Assembly: GCA_005116835.1 (NCBI GenBank)
Contig: SWDM01000018.1
Coordinates: 1-64,000 of the forward strand
Length of the DNA stretch: 64,000 bases
Direction of reading: 5' to 3'
Origin: Nitrospira sp.
GTDB taxonomy: Bacteria; Nitrospirota; Nitrospiria; Nitrospirales; Nitrospiraceae
This document shows positions 38,157-47,108 of this stretch, piece after piece. A program made the translations under genes and the position numbers. Numbering within the stretch: the stretch's first letter is position 1; each line of letters starts with the position of its first letter. The notes beneath the pieces are model-generated. The model ran no database searches, was not told the origin of the DNA, and saw nothing but the letters and a program-made list of their open reading frames with translations.

Positions 38157-38338
38157 CGACGGACCACTTCTTCTTCCATCCGTTCTTCAACGGAGACTTC
38201 CGTCAAGGTTCCGCGATAGTCACACTTGTGACAGCGAACCCGCCATTCTTCGATCCACTTTTCCTGCACATAGGACTGCCGGCACTTCGGGCAGACAAAC
38301 ACGCCTTTGACATAGTGGACTTTGCGTATCTCTTTCAT
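38153..38338 (-). CDS. Small zinc-ribbon protein
   Basis: 61 residues from the ATG at 38338, which has GAGGGGTGGG upstream. Two CxxC pairs (FVCPKCRQSY and VRCHKCDYRG) 20 residues apart form a classic zinc ribbon; the acidic tail has no known motif. It is translationally coupled to the exported flavodoxin gene. A longer frame to 38404 has no ribosome binding site. Function unknown; nucleic acid or protein binding is possible. Confidence 0.72.
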   Translation of the reverse strand: MKEIRKVHYVKGVFVCPKCRQSYVQEKWIEEWRVRCHKCDYRGTLTEVSVEERMEEEVVRR

Positions 38339-38427
38339 ACACCCACCCCTCGCTTGTTCGAGCCGAGGATCGCATAGGCGACCGCGCGATTGCAAGACGC
38401 ACATGGAAGGAACGGGTCAGCCTTGAG

Positions 38428-38649
38428 CTATTGATGCTGATCGACCCATTTCTTGGCCTTCCCAAGCGCAATTTCATTCGCCTTTTTTTCCGTCTCCCTA
38501 ATCTCATGCGATTCGCCCTGCAGAGTTTTCATAGGCGCTCGTCCTCCCTCTGAGAGCCATGCCAGCGCCTTGGGCGACCATTGGTCGCCTCCGAGATTTT
38601 GGGAACAGGCCTTAATCTTATGATTTTTGTACGTCACCCACTCAGCCAT
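38428..38649 (-). CDS. Small unknown protein
   Basis: 73 residues with a strong AGGAGGG site seven bases before the ATG. It starts with a short beta segment (MAEWVTYKNHKIKACSQNL) and ends in a charged helix (EIALGKAKKWVDQHQ). Cytoplasmic. It is about 90 bases upstream of the zinc-ribbon gene on the same strand and may be part of that transcript. No family recognised. Confidence 0.65.
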   Translation of the reverse strand: MAEWVTYKNHKIKACSQNLGGDQWSPKALAWLSEGGRAPMKTLQGESHEIRETEKKANEIALGKAKKWVDQHQ

Positions 38650-38781
38650 TTTCAGCCCTCCTTTTCTCTCTCATCATTGCGCAGGCTTAAGGATAACAGA
38701 TACGAGTTATCCATTGCCTACAACCTAACCCCACGTGGCCGCCGGCTTGACTCATCTCCAGCGGGCCGATAGGATGCCGCC

Positions 38782-39249
38782 GTGCAACAACACCGGCCAT
38801 TTGCGATTTTCCTCATCCTCTTTTTCTCGTTCCCCGGCTATGTCCTGGCGGGAAACGATCCGGTCCTATCCGGGCTGATCCCGATTGCCATTCCAGGAGG
38901 CGCTGTCATTCAGGCGGAGTTAGCCAACACGCCTCAGAAACGAGCAGAGGGATTGATGTACCGAACGCATTTAGCCCCGGACCGAGGGATGCTCTTTACC
39001 TTCTCCCAAGCAGAGGCCTGGGTATTTTGGATGAAGAACACCAAGATTCCACTCGATCTCATCTGGATCAATGAGAAGAAACAGATCGTCCATATAGAAC
39101 AGAATGTCCCGATCTGCACGAGAACCGACGATAGCTGCCCACAATACCGGCCCAACGAGGGCGCACTCTATGTCTTAGAACTGGCAGCGGGACGAGCCGA
39201 GAGTTTGAAGTTGCAGCGAGGATCGAAACTTCAATTCCTGGTTCCGTAG
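38782..39249 (+). CDS. DUF192 family exported protein
   Basis: 155 residues from a GTG with AGGA about eight bases upstream. The signal peptide (FAIFLILFFSFPGYVLA) is followed by the DUF192 domain: ELANTPQKRAEGLMYRTHL, GMLFTF, WMKNTKIPLDLIWI and ALYVLELAAG. The family is widespread and structurally known as a beta-barrel, but its role is not defined. It is convergent with the rsh gene, and a 9-bp repeat array fills the gap. Confidence 0.88.
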   Translation: MQQHRPFAIFLILFFSFPGYVLAGNDPVLSGLIPIAIPGGAVIQAELANTPQKRAEGLMYRTHLAPDRGMLFTFSQAEAWVFWMKNTKIPLDLIWINEKKQIVHIEQNVPICTRTDDSCPQYRPNEGALYVLELAAGRAESLKLQRGSKLQFLVP

Positions 39250-39260
39250 CAGATGAAACC

Positions 39261-39340
39261 GGTTGATTTGGTTCTTTTGGTTTATTTGGTTCATCTGGTT
39301 AGTCTCCTTCAACCAAACAAACGAAATAGACCAAACAAAC
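39261..39340. repeat. 9-bp periodic array, two-armed (GGTTGATTT type)
   Basis: Five left-arm nonamers (GGTTGATTT, GGTTCTTTT, GGTTTATTT and variants) and a right arm of AACCAAACA-type units pair across a short centre. It lies between two convergent genes, 11 bases after the DUF192 stop and 16 bases from the rsh stop, as a bidirectional terminator would. Confidence 0.8.
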
Positions 39341-39356
39341 CCGAGCACCCTGCCCG

Positions 39357-41537
39357 TTAAGACCGTTCCTGCCACGCCCGCATCCGCCTCGCCGTAATCA
39401 CCCCCTCCACACGCTCAATGGCTTTCAGTACCCGATTGATATGGTTGGTGTCCGACACCTCCACAACAAAATCCAGCACCGCTTTCTGATCTTCCCGTGT
39501 TGCGATTTCTGCGCGGCTGATGTTGGCATGACATTCCGCAATCGCGGAGGATACGTTCGCCAAGACCCCTGTTTTATCGACAGCGACGATGGACATTTTG
39601 ACCGAGTGTGTACTGGGTGTCGCGGTGTCCCATTCCACTTCCACCAGCCGTTCCTTATCGTAGTCCAACGCCTCAAGATTCGGGCAATCGACGGCATGGA
39701 TTGTGAGCCCGCGCCCGCGAGTGATATACCCAAGAATGCGGTCGCCTGGCACGGGATGGCAACAGCGCGACAACTGCATCAGCAGATCCCGAGACCCCTT
39801 GACCTGTACACCTGTGCCGTCGCTCTTTCCACCGACCGTCTTACGCGCAGCTGGAGGCTCTTGGGCCGGCGCCGACGTTCCGGATGAGAGCGCCGTGAGC
39901 TTGCCGATCACCTGCGACGTCGCCACTCTGCCAAATCCGACTGCCGCAGCCAATTCGTCGGTGTTCTCGAATCCAGACTGACGAGCAGCCTCTAACAGCT
40001 CAGCGGACTTGAACATCTTGGCCGGCGCCATGCCCTGACGGCGAAACTCCGACTCCAGTAAACGACGGCCGATCTCGACGCTGCGCTTCTGCTCTTCGAG
40101 TTTGATCCAATGTTTGATCTTGGTCTTCGCGCGCGAGGTGCGGACGAACTTCAACCAGTCCTTGTGCGGCGATTGAGCGGGCGACGTCAGAATTTCGACC
40201 GTATCCCCGCTGGCCAATTGATGCTTGAGCGGCACGATCTTTCCATCCACCTTGGCCCCGACACAATGGTCCCCGACCTGGGTATGGATTGCAAAGGCAA
40301 AATCGACGGGGGTCGATCCCCTCGGCAGTTCTTTCACAATCCCCTTGGGCGTGAAGACATAGACCACATCGTGGAAGAGGTCGAGCTTCACCGAGTCCAT
40401 GAACTGACGGTTATCCGTCAGATCTTCTTGCCACTCGACGAATTGGTGCAACCAACCGAAGGCCTTGCTGTCACGATCTGCAACCTGTCCCTGCTCTTTA
40501 TACTTCCAGTGCGCGGCGATGCCGTGCTCGGCGATACGATGCATCTCATCCGTGCGGATCTGAAACTCGACATGCTCTCCCTTCGGACCCACCACCGTCG
40601 TATGCAGAGACTGGTAGAGGTTGGATTTGGGAATCGCGATGTAGTCCTTGAAGCGCCCTGGGACCGGCCGCCAAATCGAGTGAATCACCCCCAGCACGGC
40701 GTAGCAATTCATCTTGGTATCGGTCACGATCCGTAGCGCCGTCAGGTCATACACCTCTTCGAACGTAATCGACTGCTTATTCATCTTTTGATAAATGCCG
40801 TAGAGATGTTTGGGCCGGCCGGAGACCTGTCCGATCAACTCGTTCTCTTCCATGGCCTTATGCACGAGCTGGCGGACTTCGTCGATGTATTGCTGCCGAT
40901 CTTCATCCCGTTTCGCCACACGGACAAGCAATGTCTCGTAGACCTCAGGCTTGAGATGCTTGAGACAAAGATCTTCCAGCTCGTTCTTAATCCATCCGAT
41001 TCCCAGGCGGTTCGCCAGCGGCGCATAGATCTCCAGCGTTTCCTGGGAAATTTCTTGCCGCTTGGCTGCGCCGAGATGCTCCAACGTGCGCATATTGTGC
41101 AAGCGATCTGCGAGTTTGATGAGGACGACCCGGATATCGTCCGCCATCGACAGGACCATCTTGCGGAAATTCTCCGCTTGTTTTTCCTCGTAGCTCCGAA
41201 ACGTGATCTTGCCGATCTTGGTCACCCCATCGACCAAATGCACGACGTCCTTCCCGAACTCTCGTTCGAGTTCGACGGGCGTCGCAACCGTATCTTCCAG
41301 GGTATCGTGCAGCAGCGCTGCGACGATGGAGGTGACATCCGATTTGAGTGAGGTCAGGACTCCGGCGACGGCGATGGGATGTTGAAGGTAGGGTTCTCCG
41401 GATCGGCGAAGCTGCCCTTCATGGGCTTTCGCAGAAAATTCATAGGCCTTGCGGACTAAACCAAGATCTGCATCGGCAGCATAGCCTCTGATCCGATCCA
41501 GCAGCTGGTCGAGATCTGTGACGGTTTGGTACAACAT
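39357..41537 (-). CDS. rsh: Bifunctional (p)ppGpp synthetase/hydrolase, RelA/SpoT homologue
   Basis: 726 residues, full-length Rsh. An intact HD hydrolase domain (LLHDTLEDT) sits at about 25-200. The synthetase domain (about 240-350) has YDLTALRIV, the RFKDYIA motif (RxKD, typical of bifunctional enzymes), SLHTTV and EFQIRT. Then come a TGS domain (VYVFTPKGIVKELPRG) and a C-terminal ACT domain (SIVAVDKTGVLANVSSAIAE) with a conserved cysteine-rich region before it. The enzyme makes and degrades the alarmone and would set the stringent response. It lies 11 bases after recJ and is co-transcribed with it. Confidence 0.95.
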   Translation of the reverse strand: MLYQTVTDLDQLLDRIRGYAADADLGLVRKAYEFSAKAHEGQLRRSGEPYLQHPIAVAGVLTSLKSDVTSIVAALLHDTLEDTVATPVELEREFGKDVVHLVDGVTKIGKITFRSYEEKQAENFRKMVLSMADDIRVVLIKLADRLHNMRTLEHLGAAKRQEISQETLEIYAPLANRLGIGWIKNELEDLCLKHLKPEVYETLLVRVAKRDEDRQQYIDEVRQLVHKAMEENELIGQVSGRPKHLYGIYQKMNKQSITFEEVYDLTALRIVTDTKMNCYAVLGVIHSIWRPVPGRFKDYIAIPKSNLYQSLHTTVVGPKGEHVEFQIRTDEMHRIAEHGIAAHWKYKEQGQVADRDSKAFGWLHQFVEWQEDLTDNRQFMDSVKLDLFHDVVYVFTPKGIVKELPRGSTPVDFAFAIHTQVGDHCVGAKVDGKIVPLKHQLASGDTVEILTSPAQSPHKDWLKFVRTSRAKTKIKHWIKLEEQKRSVEIGRRLLESEFRRQGMAPAKMFKSAELLEAARQSGFENTDELAAAVGFGRVATSQVIGKLTALSSGTSAPAQEPPAARKTVGGKSDGTGVQVKGSRDLLMQLSRCCHPVPGDRILGYITRGRGLTIHAVDCPNLEALDYDKERLVEVEWDTATPSTHSVKMSIVAVDKTGVLANVSSAIAECHANISRAEIATREDQKAVLDFVVEVSDTNHINRVLKAIERVEGVITARRMRAWQERS

Positions 41538-41548
41538 GGCGCGCGCAC

Positions 41549-43246
41549 CTACTTACTCACACTCGGTCGAACATCGCGAATGCGAAGCTGAATTCGGTCA
41601 CGACCGTTCCAATGGTTCAGTTCAGGCGTGAAGGCCAGATCGACCGGAGCGCGTAACGGAATACCCCGCTCCAGCAAGGACTTCATCCCGAACCCGATAC
41701 TATCGAACGGCATCGATTTCCCCTGCCGCACAGTCATTTTCAGATGTTTCTCCCCAACGGTGCGCGAATCCATCACTTCAAGACTGGTGACCGCAAACGT
41801 GGGCTCAGGATTGCCTGCGCCGAAAGGATGGAGCGAGCAGATCTCCTGGATCAACTGCAGATTCACTTCGTCCAGACGCACCTCGGCATCGACATTCAGC
41901 GTCGGAACCTTTGCGCCCTCATGGCTCCATCCGGCTACCACCTCGGAGAATCTGGCGCGAAACTCATCGATCCGAGACTCCTGAATCGTCACACCGGCAG
42001 CGCTGGGATGCCCGCCAAAACCCATTAACAGCTCCCGGCAAGAAGCCAAGCCCTGATAGAGGTCGAACCCGCCGGTTGTTCGAGCCGAGCCTTTCGCCAC
42101 ACCCTGCTCGTCGATCGCCATCACAATCGCCGGACAATGGAACCGATCGACCAAACGCGCCGCGACGATCCCGACCACCCCAAGATGCCAGTGCCTGGAA
42201 GCCAGTACGAGCGCAGCCGGCGCTTCGAGACCTTTGAGTGACGCCATCGCTTCCGACATGATATCCACTTCGATGCGTTGCCGTTCCCGGTTCAACTGTT
42301 CCAGCCGGTCTGCCAACTGTTGCGCCTCAAGGGGGTTTTCGGTCGTCAGTAACCGCACACCCAACATCGCGTCGTCCAACCGCCCCGCAGCATTGATGCG
42401 CGGCGCCAGTTTGTAGGCAATCGTTTCAGCCGTGCAATCCTGTGTCACCCCCGCCACCTGTTTCAGCGCCCGAACGCCGCAGCGCGCGCCGCGCGACAAC
42501 TGGACCAATCCCTCCCGCACAAAACTTCGATTCTCATCCTGTAATGGGACGACATCGGCAACCGTCGCCAAGGCCACAAGATCGAGCAAGGACTCCAACG
42601 GCACACCGCCAGCCCCATATTGCGACTGGTAGGCCTGAGCCACCTTATAGGCCAGCGCCGCGGAACAAAGACCGCGAAAGGGATACAGAGCCCCGGCCCG
42701 GTGGGGGTTAAGCACCGCCACAGCCGGAGGCATCTCCTCATCGGTCTGGTGGTGGTCAGTGACCACCACATCCATGCCGAGCCGAGCAGCCAATGCGATT
42801 TCTTTATGCGAGGTCGTACCGCAATCGGACGTGACCAGCAGCGAAATACCCTCATCATGCAACCGCTGTACGGCGCCGAGGTTGAGTCCATAACCTTCGC
42901 GTAGACGATGCGGAACGTAGGCGCGAACTTGCGCTCCTAACCCGCCAAAGAACGACAGGTAGACACTCGTCGCGGTGATCCCATCGACATCATAGTCGCC
43001 ATAAAAACAGATCTGCTCTTGAGTCGTCACAGCGCGATGCAGCCTCTCGACCGCCTGCTCCATATCGGGAATTAAAAACGGATCGTGCGGCGTCTGTAAT
43101 GACATCCATGTCGTCGCTTCATCCGCCGTGGTCACGCCACGAGCCAGAAACAGCGACGCTGTGGCAGGAGAAATCGAGAGAGCCTCAGCGAGTGAAGCCC
43201 GCTGAGACAGATTGATATCGCGGAAGACCCAGAGCTTCGACTTCAT
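41549..43246 (-). CDS. recJ: Single-stranded-DNA-specific exonuclease RecJ
   Basis: 565 residues with the DHH phosphoesterase motifs: FYGDYDVDGITATSVY, TSDCGTTSHKE, TDHHQTDE (DHH) and the later GGHPSAAGVT (DHHA1). RecJ degrades single-stranded DNA 5' to 3' in recombination (RecFOR) and mismatch and base excision repair. An AGAGGG site lies five bases before the ATG. It is the first gene of the recJ-rsh operon, downstream of pup. Confidence 0.95.
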   Translation of the reverse strand: MKSKLWVFRDINLSQRASLAEALSISPATASLFLARGVTTADEATTWMSLQTPHDPFLIPDMEQAVERLHRAVTTQEQICFYGDYDVDGITATSVYLSFFGGLGAQVRAYVPHRLREGYGLNLGAVQRLHDEGISLLVTSDCGTTSHKEIALAARLGMDVVVTDHHQTDEEMPPAVAVLNPHRAGALYPFRGLCSAALAYKVAQAYQSQYGAGGVPLESLLDLVALATVADVVPLQDENRSFVREGLVQLSRGARCGVRALKQVAGVTQDCTAETIAYKLAPRINAAGRLDDAMLGVRLLTTENPLEAQQLADRLEQLNRERQRIEVDIMSEAMASLKGLEAPAALVLASRHWHLGVVGIVAARLVDRFHCPAIVMAIDEQGVAKGSARTTGGFDLYQGLASCRELLMGFGGHPSAAGVTIQESRIDEFRARFSEVVAGWSHEGAKVPTLNVDAEVRLDEVNLQLIQEICSLHPFGAGNPEPTFAVTSLEVMDSRTVGEKHLKMTVRQGKSMPFDSIGFGMKSLLERGIPLRAPVDLAFTPELNHWNGRDRIQLRIRDVRPSVSK

Positions 43247-43342
43247 GAGGCCCTCTTGATTGACCCTGTGCTAACTATCTGACAATTAAGGGGATACTAG
43301 ACCTTAAGCCCCGCATTGTCAAACTGGTTGATTGGGTAATGA

Positions 43343-43420
43343 CTCAGGTAGATAGGCTGAAGGGGTTCAGGCTGAAGGGCGGAGTTCCGAACACTTCAGC
43401 CTTCAACCTGAATACTTATC
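43343..43420. repeat. 7-bp periodic array, two-armed (CTGAAGG type)
   Basis: Heptamers of the CTCAGGT, CTGAAGG, GGTTCAG kind and a right arm of their complements (CACTTCA, GCCTTCA). It lies between pup and recJ, 70 bases after the pup stop. Its first 20-plus bases are the same as those of the array at 59951-60040. Confidence 0.75.
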
Positions 43421-43489
43421 AGCATTCCGTAAAAGACCGGAGCGAGATGAGGAGGGGAAAGAAGGGAGTCATTCGCCTGACTACCGGCG

Positions 43490-43687
43490 CTACTCCCCCC
43501 CTTTTTGCACGTAGTTCTTGACGAATTCTTCTGCGTTGGTTTCGAGCACGTCGTCGATTTCATCGACCAGCTTGTCGATGTCTTCTTTCAGTTTCTTGCC
43601 GGCTTCGACGACCTTCGGATTGGCCTTGACCTCTTCCTTCCCCTGAGGCTCCCGCTTGGGCTCCTGCTTGCGCTCTTGTTTTTCCAT
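43490..43687 (-). CDS. pup: Prokaryotic ubiquitin-like protein Pup
   Basis: 65 residues from the ATG at 43687, which has GGAGGT nine bases upstream; a longer frame to 43738 has none. The N-terminal half is charged and disordered (Lys/Glu/Gln rich). The C-terminus VLETNAEEFVKNYVQKGGE is the classic Pup end: a helix that binds the proteasomal ATPase, then Gly-Gly-Glu. Ending in Glu rather than Gln, it needs no deamidation by Dop before ligation to target lysines by PafA. It lies in the unusual setting recJ - pup - hppA, with no dop, pafA, mpa or proteasome gene in this window. Confidence 0.93.
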   Translation of the reverse strand: MEKQERKQEPKREPQGKEEVKANPKVVEAGKKLKEDIDKLVDEIDDVLETNAEEFVKNYVQKGGE

Positions 43688-43817
43688 CCCAGCACCTCCC
43701 GTGAATCCGGGGAACTCTCGCTGATCGGCCACCAGCACGATCCCGTACGATCACCATACTCCACGATTCTTTTAGACGTCAAGCTGAGCGAAGAAAGGTG
43801 AAACGGCGTAAGTCTTT

Positions 43818-43876
43818 AGCTATCAGCCGTCAGCGTTCAGCAATTAGCACTGAGCTGAGAGCTGAACGCTGATTGC
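43818..43876. repeat. 7-bp periodic array, two-armed (AGCGTTC type)
   Basis: Phased heptamers AGCTATC, AGCCGTC and AGCGTTC, then complements AGCTGAA and CGCTGAT, make an almost perfect hairpin 14 bases after the hppA stop. The units are of the same type as the array at 27822-27897. Confidence 0.8.
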
Positions 43877-43889
43877 TTCCATTTTCGTG

Positions 43890-45944
43890 CTATCCCACAA
43901 GCAGCGAGACGATCAACAGAGCCACGATGTTGATCACTTTAATCATCGGATTGATCGCCGGACCTGCCGTATCCTTATAGGGGTCGCCGACCGTATCGCC
44001 TGTCACTGCAGCCTTGTGAGTATCGGTCCCCTTCTTGCCCTGCTCTTCAATAAACTTCTTCGCGTTATCCCACGCGCCGCCGCCGCTCGTCATCGAGATG
44101 GCGACGAACAGACCGGTCACGATACTGCCGACGAGCATGCCGCCCAAGGCCTGCGGTCCCAGGATCACGCCGACCACGATCGGAGAAATGACCGGAATCA
44201 ATCCCGGCACCATCATCTTCTTGATCGCCGCCTGCGTGACGATATCCACGCAAGTCCCGTATTCCGGCTTGCCCGTTCCCTCCATGATCCCTTTGATCGT
44301 CCGGAACTGCCTGCGCACTTCTTCCACCACGAGGCCTGCCGCCTCCCCCACCGCTTTCATACAGAGGGCCCCGAAGATAAAGGGCAACATTCCACCCAGG
44401 AAGAGTCCGACTAAGACTGAAGGGTTGGAAAGATCGAACGTGCTCGCCCCGCTCCCTTTTGCCACCTCACGCGCATATTCGGCAAAGAGCACCACCGCCG
44501 CGAGACCGGCCGATCCGATCGCATAGCCCTTGGTCACCGCCTTCGTCGTGTTACCGACCGCATCCAATGGATCGGTAATATCCCGCACCTCTTTGCCAAG
44601 GTGGGCCATTTCCGCAATACCGCCTGCGTTGTCTGTGATCGGGCCGAACGCATCGATCGCCACCACGATACCGGCCATCGACAACATCGACACCGCCGCA
44701 ACCGCCACGCCGTACAAGCCGCCCGATGCCGCGCCGCCGCAGATCCAGTAGCTCCCAAGAATCGCCGCCCCGATCACCACGACAGGCCAGGCTGTGGCTT
44801 CCATTCCAACCGCTAGTCCTGCAATGATGTTGGTCGCATGGCCTGTTTCACTGGCCTTGGCAATCGCCTTCACCGGCGCATAACTCTTGGAGGTGTAATA
44901 ATCGGTGATAAAGACCAGCGCCAAGGTCACAGCCAAGCCGATCAAGGCCGCGAGGTAGTAGCTCAACCCGCTCACGCCGCCCACGCCATCCATGATTGAA
45001 GAGGTCACGGGGAAGAAGGCAATCGCCGCAATACCGCCTGCCACAAACAGGCCCTTGTAGAGCGCCGTCATAATCCCGCCGCCTTCGCTGACCTTCACGA
45101 AGAAAATACCGATAATCGTCGCGAAGATCGTGACGCCTCCGAGGGCCAGAGGATACAGAATCGGGGCCGTGGCTCCCTTAAACAGTGTGAAGGCCAAGAC
45201 CATCGCCGCCACCGTCGTCACCGCATAGGTTTCGAAGAGGTCCGCAGCCATACCGGCGCAATCGCCGACATTGTCGCCCACGTTGTCTGCAATCACAGCC
45301 GGGTTACGAGGATCGTCTTCAGGAATGCCTGCTTCGACTTTTCCGACGAGGTCGGCGCCGACATCTGCTGCCTTGGTATAAATACCACCGCCTACACGAG
45401 CAAACACCGAGATCAAGCTGCCGCCGAACCCTAGACTCAGCAAGGCATGAATCGCCTTCTCCTGCCCGAAAAACTGCGCAGCCAAGGTGTAGAAGAGGGT
45501 AATGGCCAACAAGCCCAAGCCGATCAACAAGAGTCCCGTCACCGCGCCGCCACGGAAGGCCACGGTCAGCGCCGCATTCATTCCCTTATGAGCAGCCTGC
45601 GCCGTCCGGACGTTTGCCCGCACCGCGATGACCATTCCCACATAGCCGGCCAGCGACGATGCGCCGGCTCCGATCAAGAAGCCGACCGCAGTCAGTAGGC
45701 CAAATTTGTCGGAAAACGCCCCCGCCCCCCACAAGAGAGCGAACAACACAGCCGCAACGACGGCGACCGTCTTATATTGGCGGTTCAGATAGGCGCTCGC
45801 GCCTTCCTGGATGGCCTTGGCAATGTCCTGCATCTTCTGATTGCCGGCGTCGAGTTTGAACACCCACATGGCCAGATACAGGCCATAGATGATGCCCGTG
45901 ACCGCCGCTATCAACGCAAACGTAATGATGACTGAGTCGCTCAC
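43890..45944 (-). CDS. hppA: Membrane-bound proton-pumping pyrophosphatase, K+-independent type
   Basis: 684 residues with about 16 membrane segments and the family signature [20 protein letters not shown], then [19 protein letters not shown]. It hydrolyses cytoplasmic pyrophosphate and exports H+ across the inner membrane. The motif [17 protein letters not shown] has Lys (and Val) where K+-dependent and Na+-pumping forms have Ala, so it is of the K+-independent H+-pump class. The start is GTG with a very strong GGGAGGAGAG site. It is a single gene with a hairpin array behind it. Such pumps recover energy in organisms living near the thermodynamic limit, as nitrite oxidisers do. Confidence 0.95.
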   Translation of the reverse strand: MSDSVIITFALIAAVTGIIYGLYLAMWVFKLDAGNQKMQDIAKAIQEGASAYLNRQYKTVAVVAAVLFALLWGAGAFSDKFGLLTAVGFLIGAGASSLAGYVGMVIAVRANVRTAQAAHKGMNAALTVAFRGGAVTGLLLIGLGLLAITLFYTLAAQFFGQEKAIHALLSLGFGGSLISVFARVGGGIYTKAADVGADLVGKVEAGIPEDDPRNPAVIADNVGDNVGDCAGMAADLFETYAVTTVAAMVLAFTLFKGATAPILYPLALGGVTIFATIIGIFFVKVSEGGGIMTALYKGLFVAGGIAAIAFFPVTSSIMDGVGGVSGLSYYLAALIGLAVTLALVFITDYYTSKSYAPVKAIAKASETGHATNIIAGLAVGMEATAWPVVVIGAAILGSYWICGGAASGGLYGVAVAAVSMLSMAGIVVAIDAFGPITDNAGGIAEMAHLGKEVRDITDPLDAVGNTTKAVTKGYAIGSAGLAAVVLFAEYAREVAKGSGASTFDLSNPSVLVGLFLGGMLPFIFGALCMKAVGEAAGLVVEEVRRQFRTIKGIMEGTGKPEYGTCVDIVTQAAIKKMMVPGLIPVISPIVVGVILGPQALGGMLVGSIVTGLFVAISMTSGGGAWDNAKKFIEEQGKKGTDTHKAAVTGDTVGDPYKDTAGPAINPMIKVINIVALLIVSLLVG

Positions 45945-46270
45945 AGTGCTCTCCTCCCAATGAATTCAACAGTTCTGTATGTCACACGGTTCCCCATGGC
46001 TTCAACCCATCAAAAGTACATCTGGGAGGGAAACCGCGGAGTGGTGCAGGTCTAATCTTGCAGCTAACAAGCTGAAAAGTTGCGCCATTCTATATGGGTG
46101 AAGAGATGGGATCAAGATGAAAAGAGCAGAGCGCGAACGTCCCTGCCTGTTCCTTTCTCTCTGAAATTGCGTCATTTCGACCTTAACCCTCGGCCTAAGC
46201 CCAGGCCTGAGCGCCCTGGACGATCACTCAGCTTCCCATCCCTGAATAGGCATGTGCGGACTCGAAGCGA
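45945..46270. other. Upstream region of hppA, nothing further seen
   Basis: About 325 bases between hppA and the next minus-strand gene. It should hold the hppA promoter, but no motif could be assigned with confidence. There is a short palindrome GGCCTAAGCCCAGGCC near 46191-46206. Confidence 0.35.
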
Positions 46271-46924
46271 TCATTTCTGTTTTACAGTAAAGATTCCCTG
46301 CACTTTTTCTTTGTTCAAGCCTTCCGGGAAATATGAGATTTTTTGTGGTGGACCGCTGACAAGAGTCAGGCGTCGGCCCTGAGTTTCAGCCATCTTCCGC
46401 TCGGCCTCTTGCAGCCACTGCACCAATTGCTTCCCAGCCTCTCGCTCGATGGCCAGGTCGGCTTGCAACTCGTCGATAGATTTCAGTTGAGACCGGAGGA
46501 TGGTCAGTTCTTCCACCTGCTTCTCACAGCGGGCATGCTCCTCTTTCAGCAAGGACTCCAGAGTCTGCACCCTTTTTTCGAGTGTTGCCGTAGGATTCGG
46601 CTGCCGGGGCTGCTTGGGCATCGACGGTTTGTTGACTTCATCGCACAGTCCAAGCCGTACCATCATTGACTTCAATGAGGATGTCGAGTCATCTGGCCTT
46701 GCAGAAGGCCGTCCACCGGTAGTCGGGCGTTTCGTTTCCTGAGGCCTCGTTGCGAGGCTCCCATCAGCTTGAGGACCAAACAGCACGTCCAACGAATGAT
46801 TGAGAAAATCCGGAAGCTCCCCGATGGCATAGAGCGGCAATCCTCCGGGTCCGCGCCGGATCGCCATGTCGCCCGGCCTGAGCACTCCGCTTTCCATCAT
46901 CATCTTAAAGTCCATTGAACTCAT
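46271..46924 (-). CDS. Unknown protein with C-terminal coiled coil
   Basis: 217 residues from the ATG at 46924 (AGGGGAGCC upstream). A short N-terminal ordered domain (FKMMMESGVLRPGDMAIRRG, LYAIGELPDFLNHSLDVLFG), a disordered Ser/Pro/Arg-rich middle and a coiled coil at about 130-190 (LEKRVQTLESLLKEEHARCE). No signal peptide. The SMMVRLGLCDE segment recurs in no family I know. It stands alone between hppA and the Sel1 gene. Confidence 0.6.
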   Translation of the reverse strand: MSSMDFKMMMESGVLRPGDMAIRRGPGGLPLYAIGELPDFLNHSLDVLFGPQADGSLATRPQETKRPTTGGRPSARPDDSTSSLKSMMVRLGLCDEVNKPSMPKQPRQPNPTATLEKRVQTLESLLKEEHARCEKQVEELTILRSQLKSIDELQADLAIEREAGKQLVQWLQEAERKMAETQGRRLTLVSGPPQKISYFPEGLNKEKVQGIFTVKQK

Positions 46925-47108
46925 TGGCTCCCCTCGCTCCTGCCCGTTGTGAAAGCTCAATCCTGTGTTCCGGTCCCCGAAGTCTCTCCGGGGTCAGTCA
47001 CTAGATGGGTGAGCCCAAGCTATCGTGGTTCGGGGGTCTGGACAATAACGTAAAGGTAGGGAAGTCAGTACTTCAGAGGGAGGAAACAGGGCGGCGTACC
47101 ATTCTTCA

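Noticed and set aside
40110-40736. 208-residue plus-strand frame over rsh
   Set aside because: Shadow of the synthetase domain on the other strand; no start signal.
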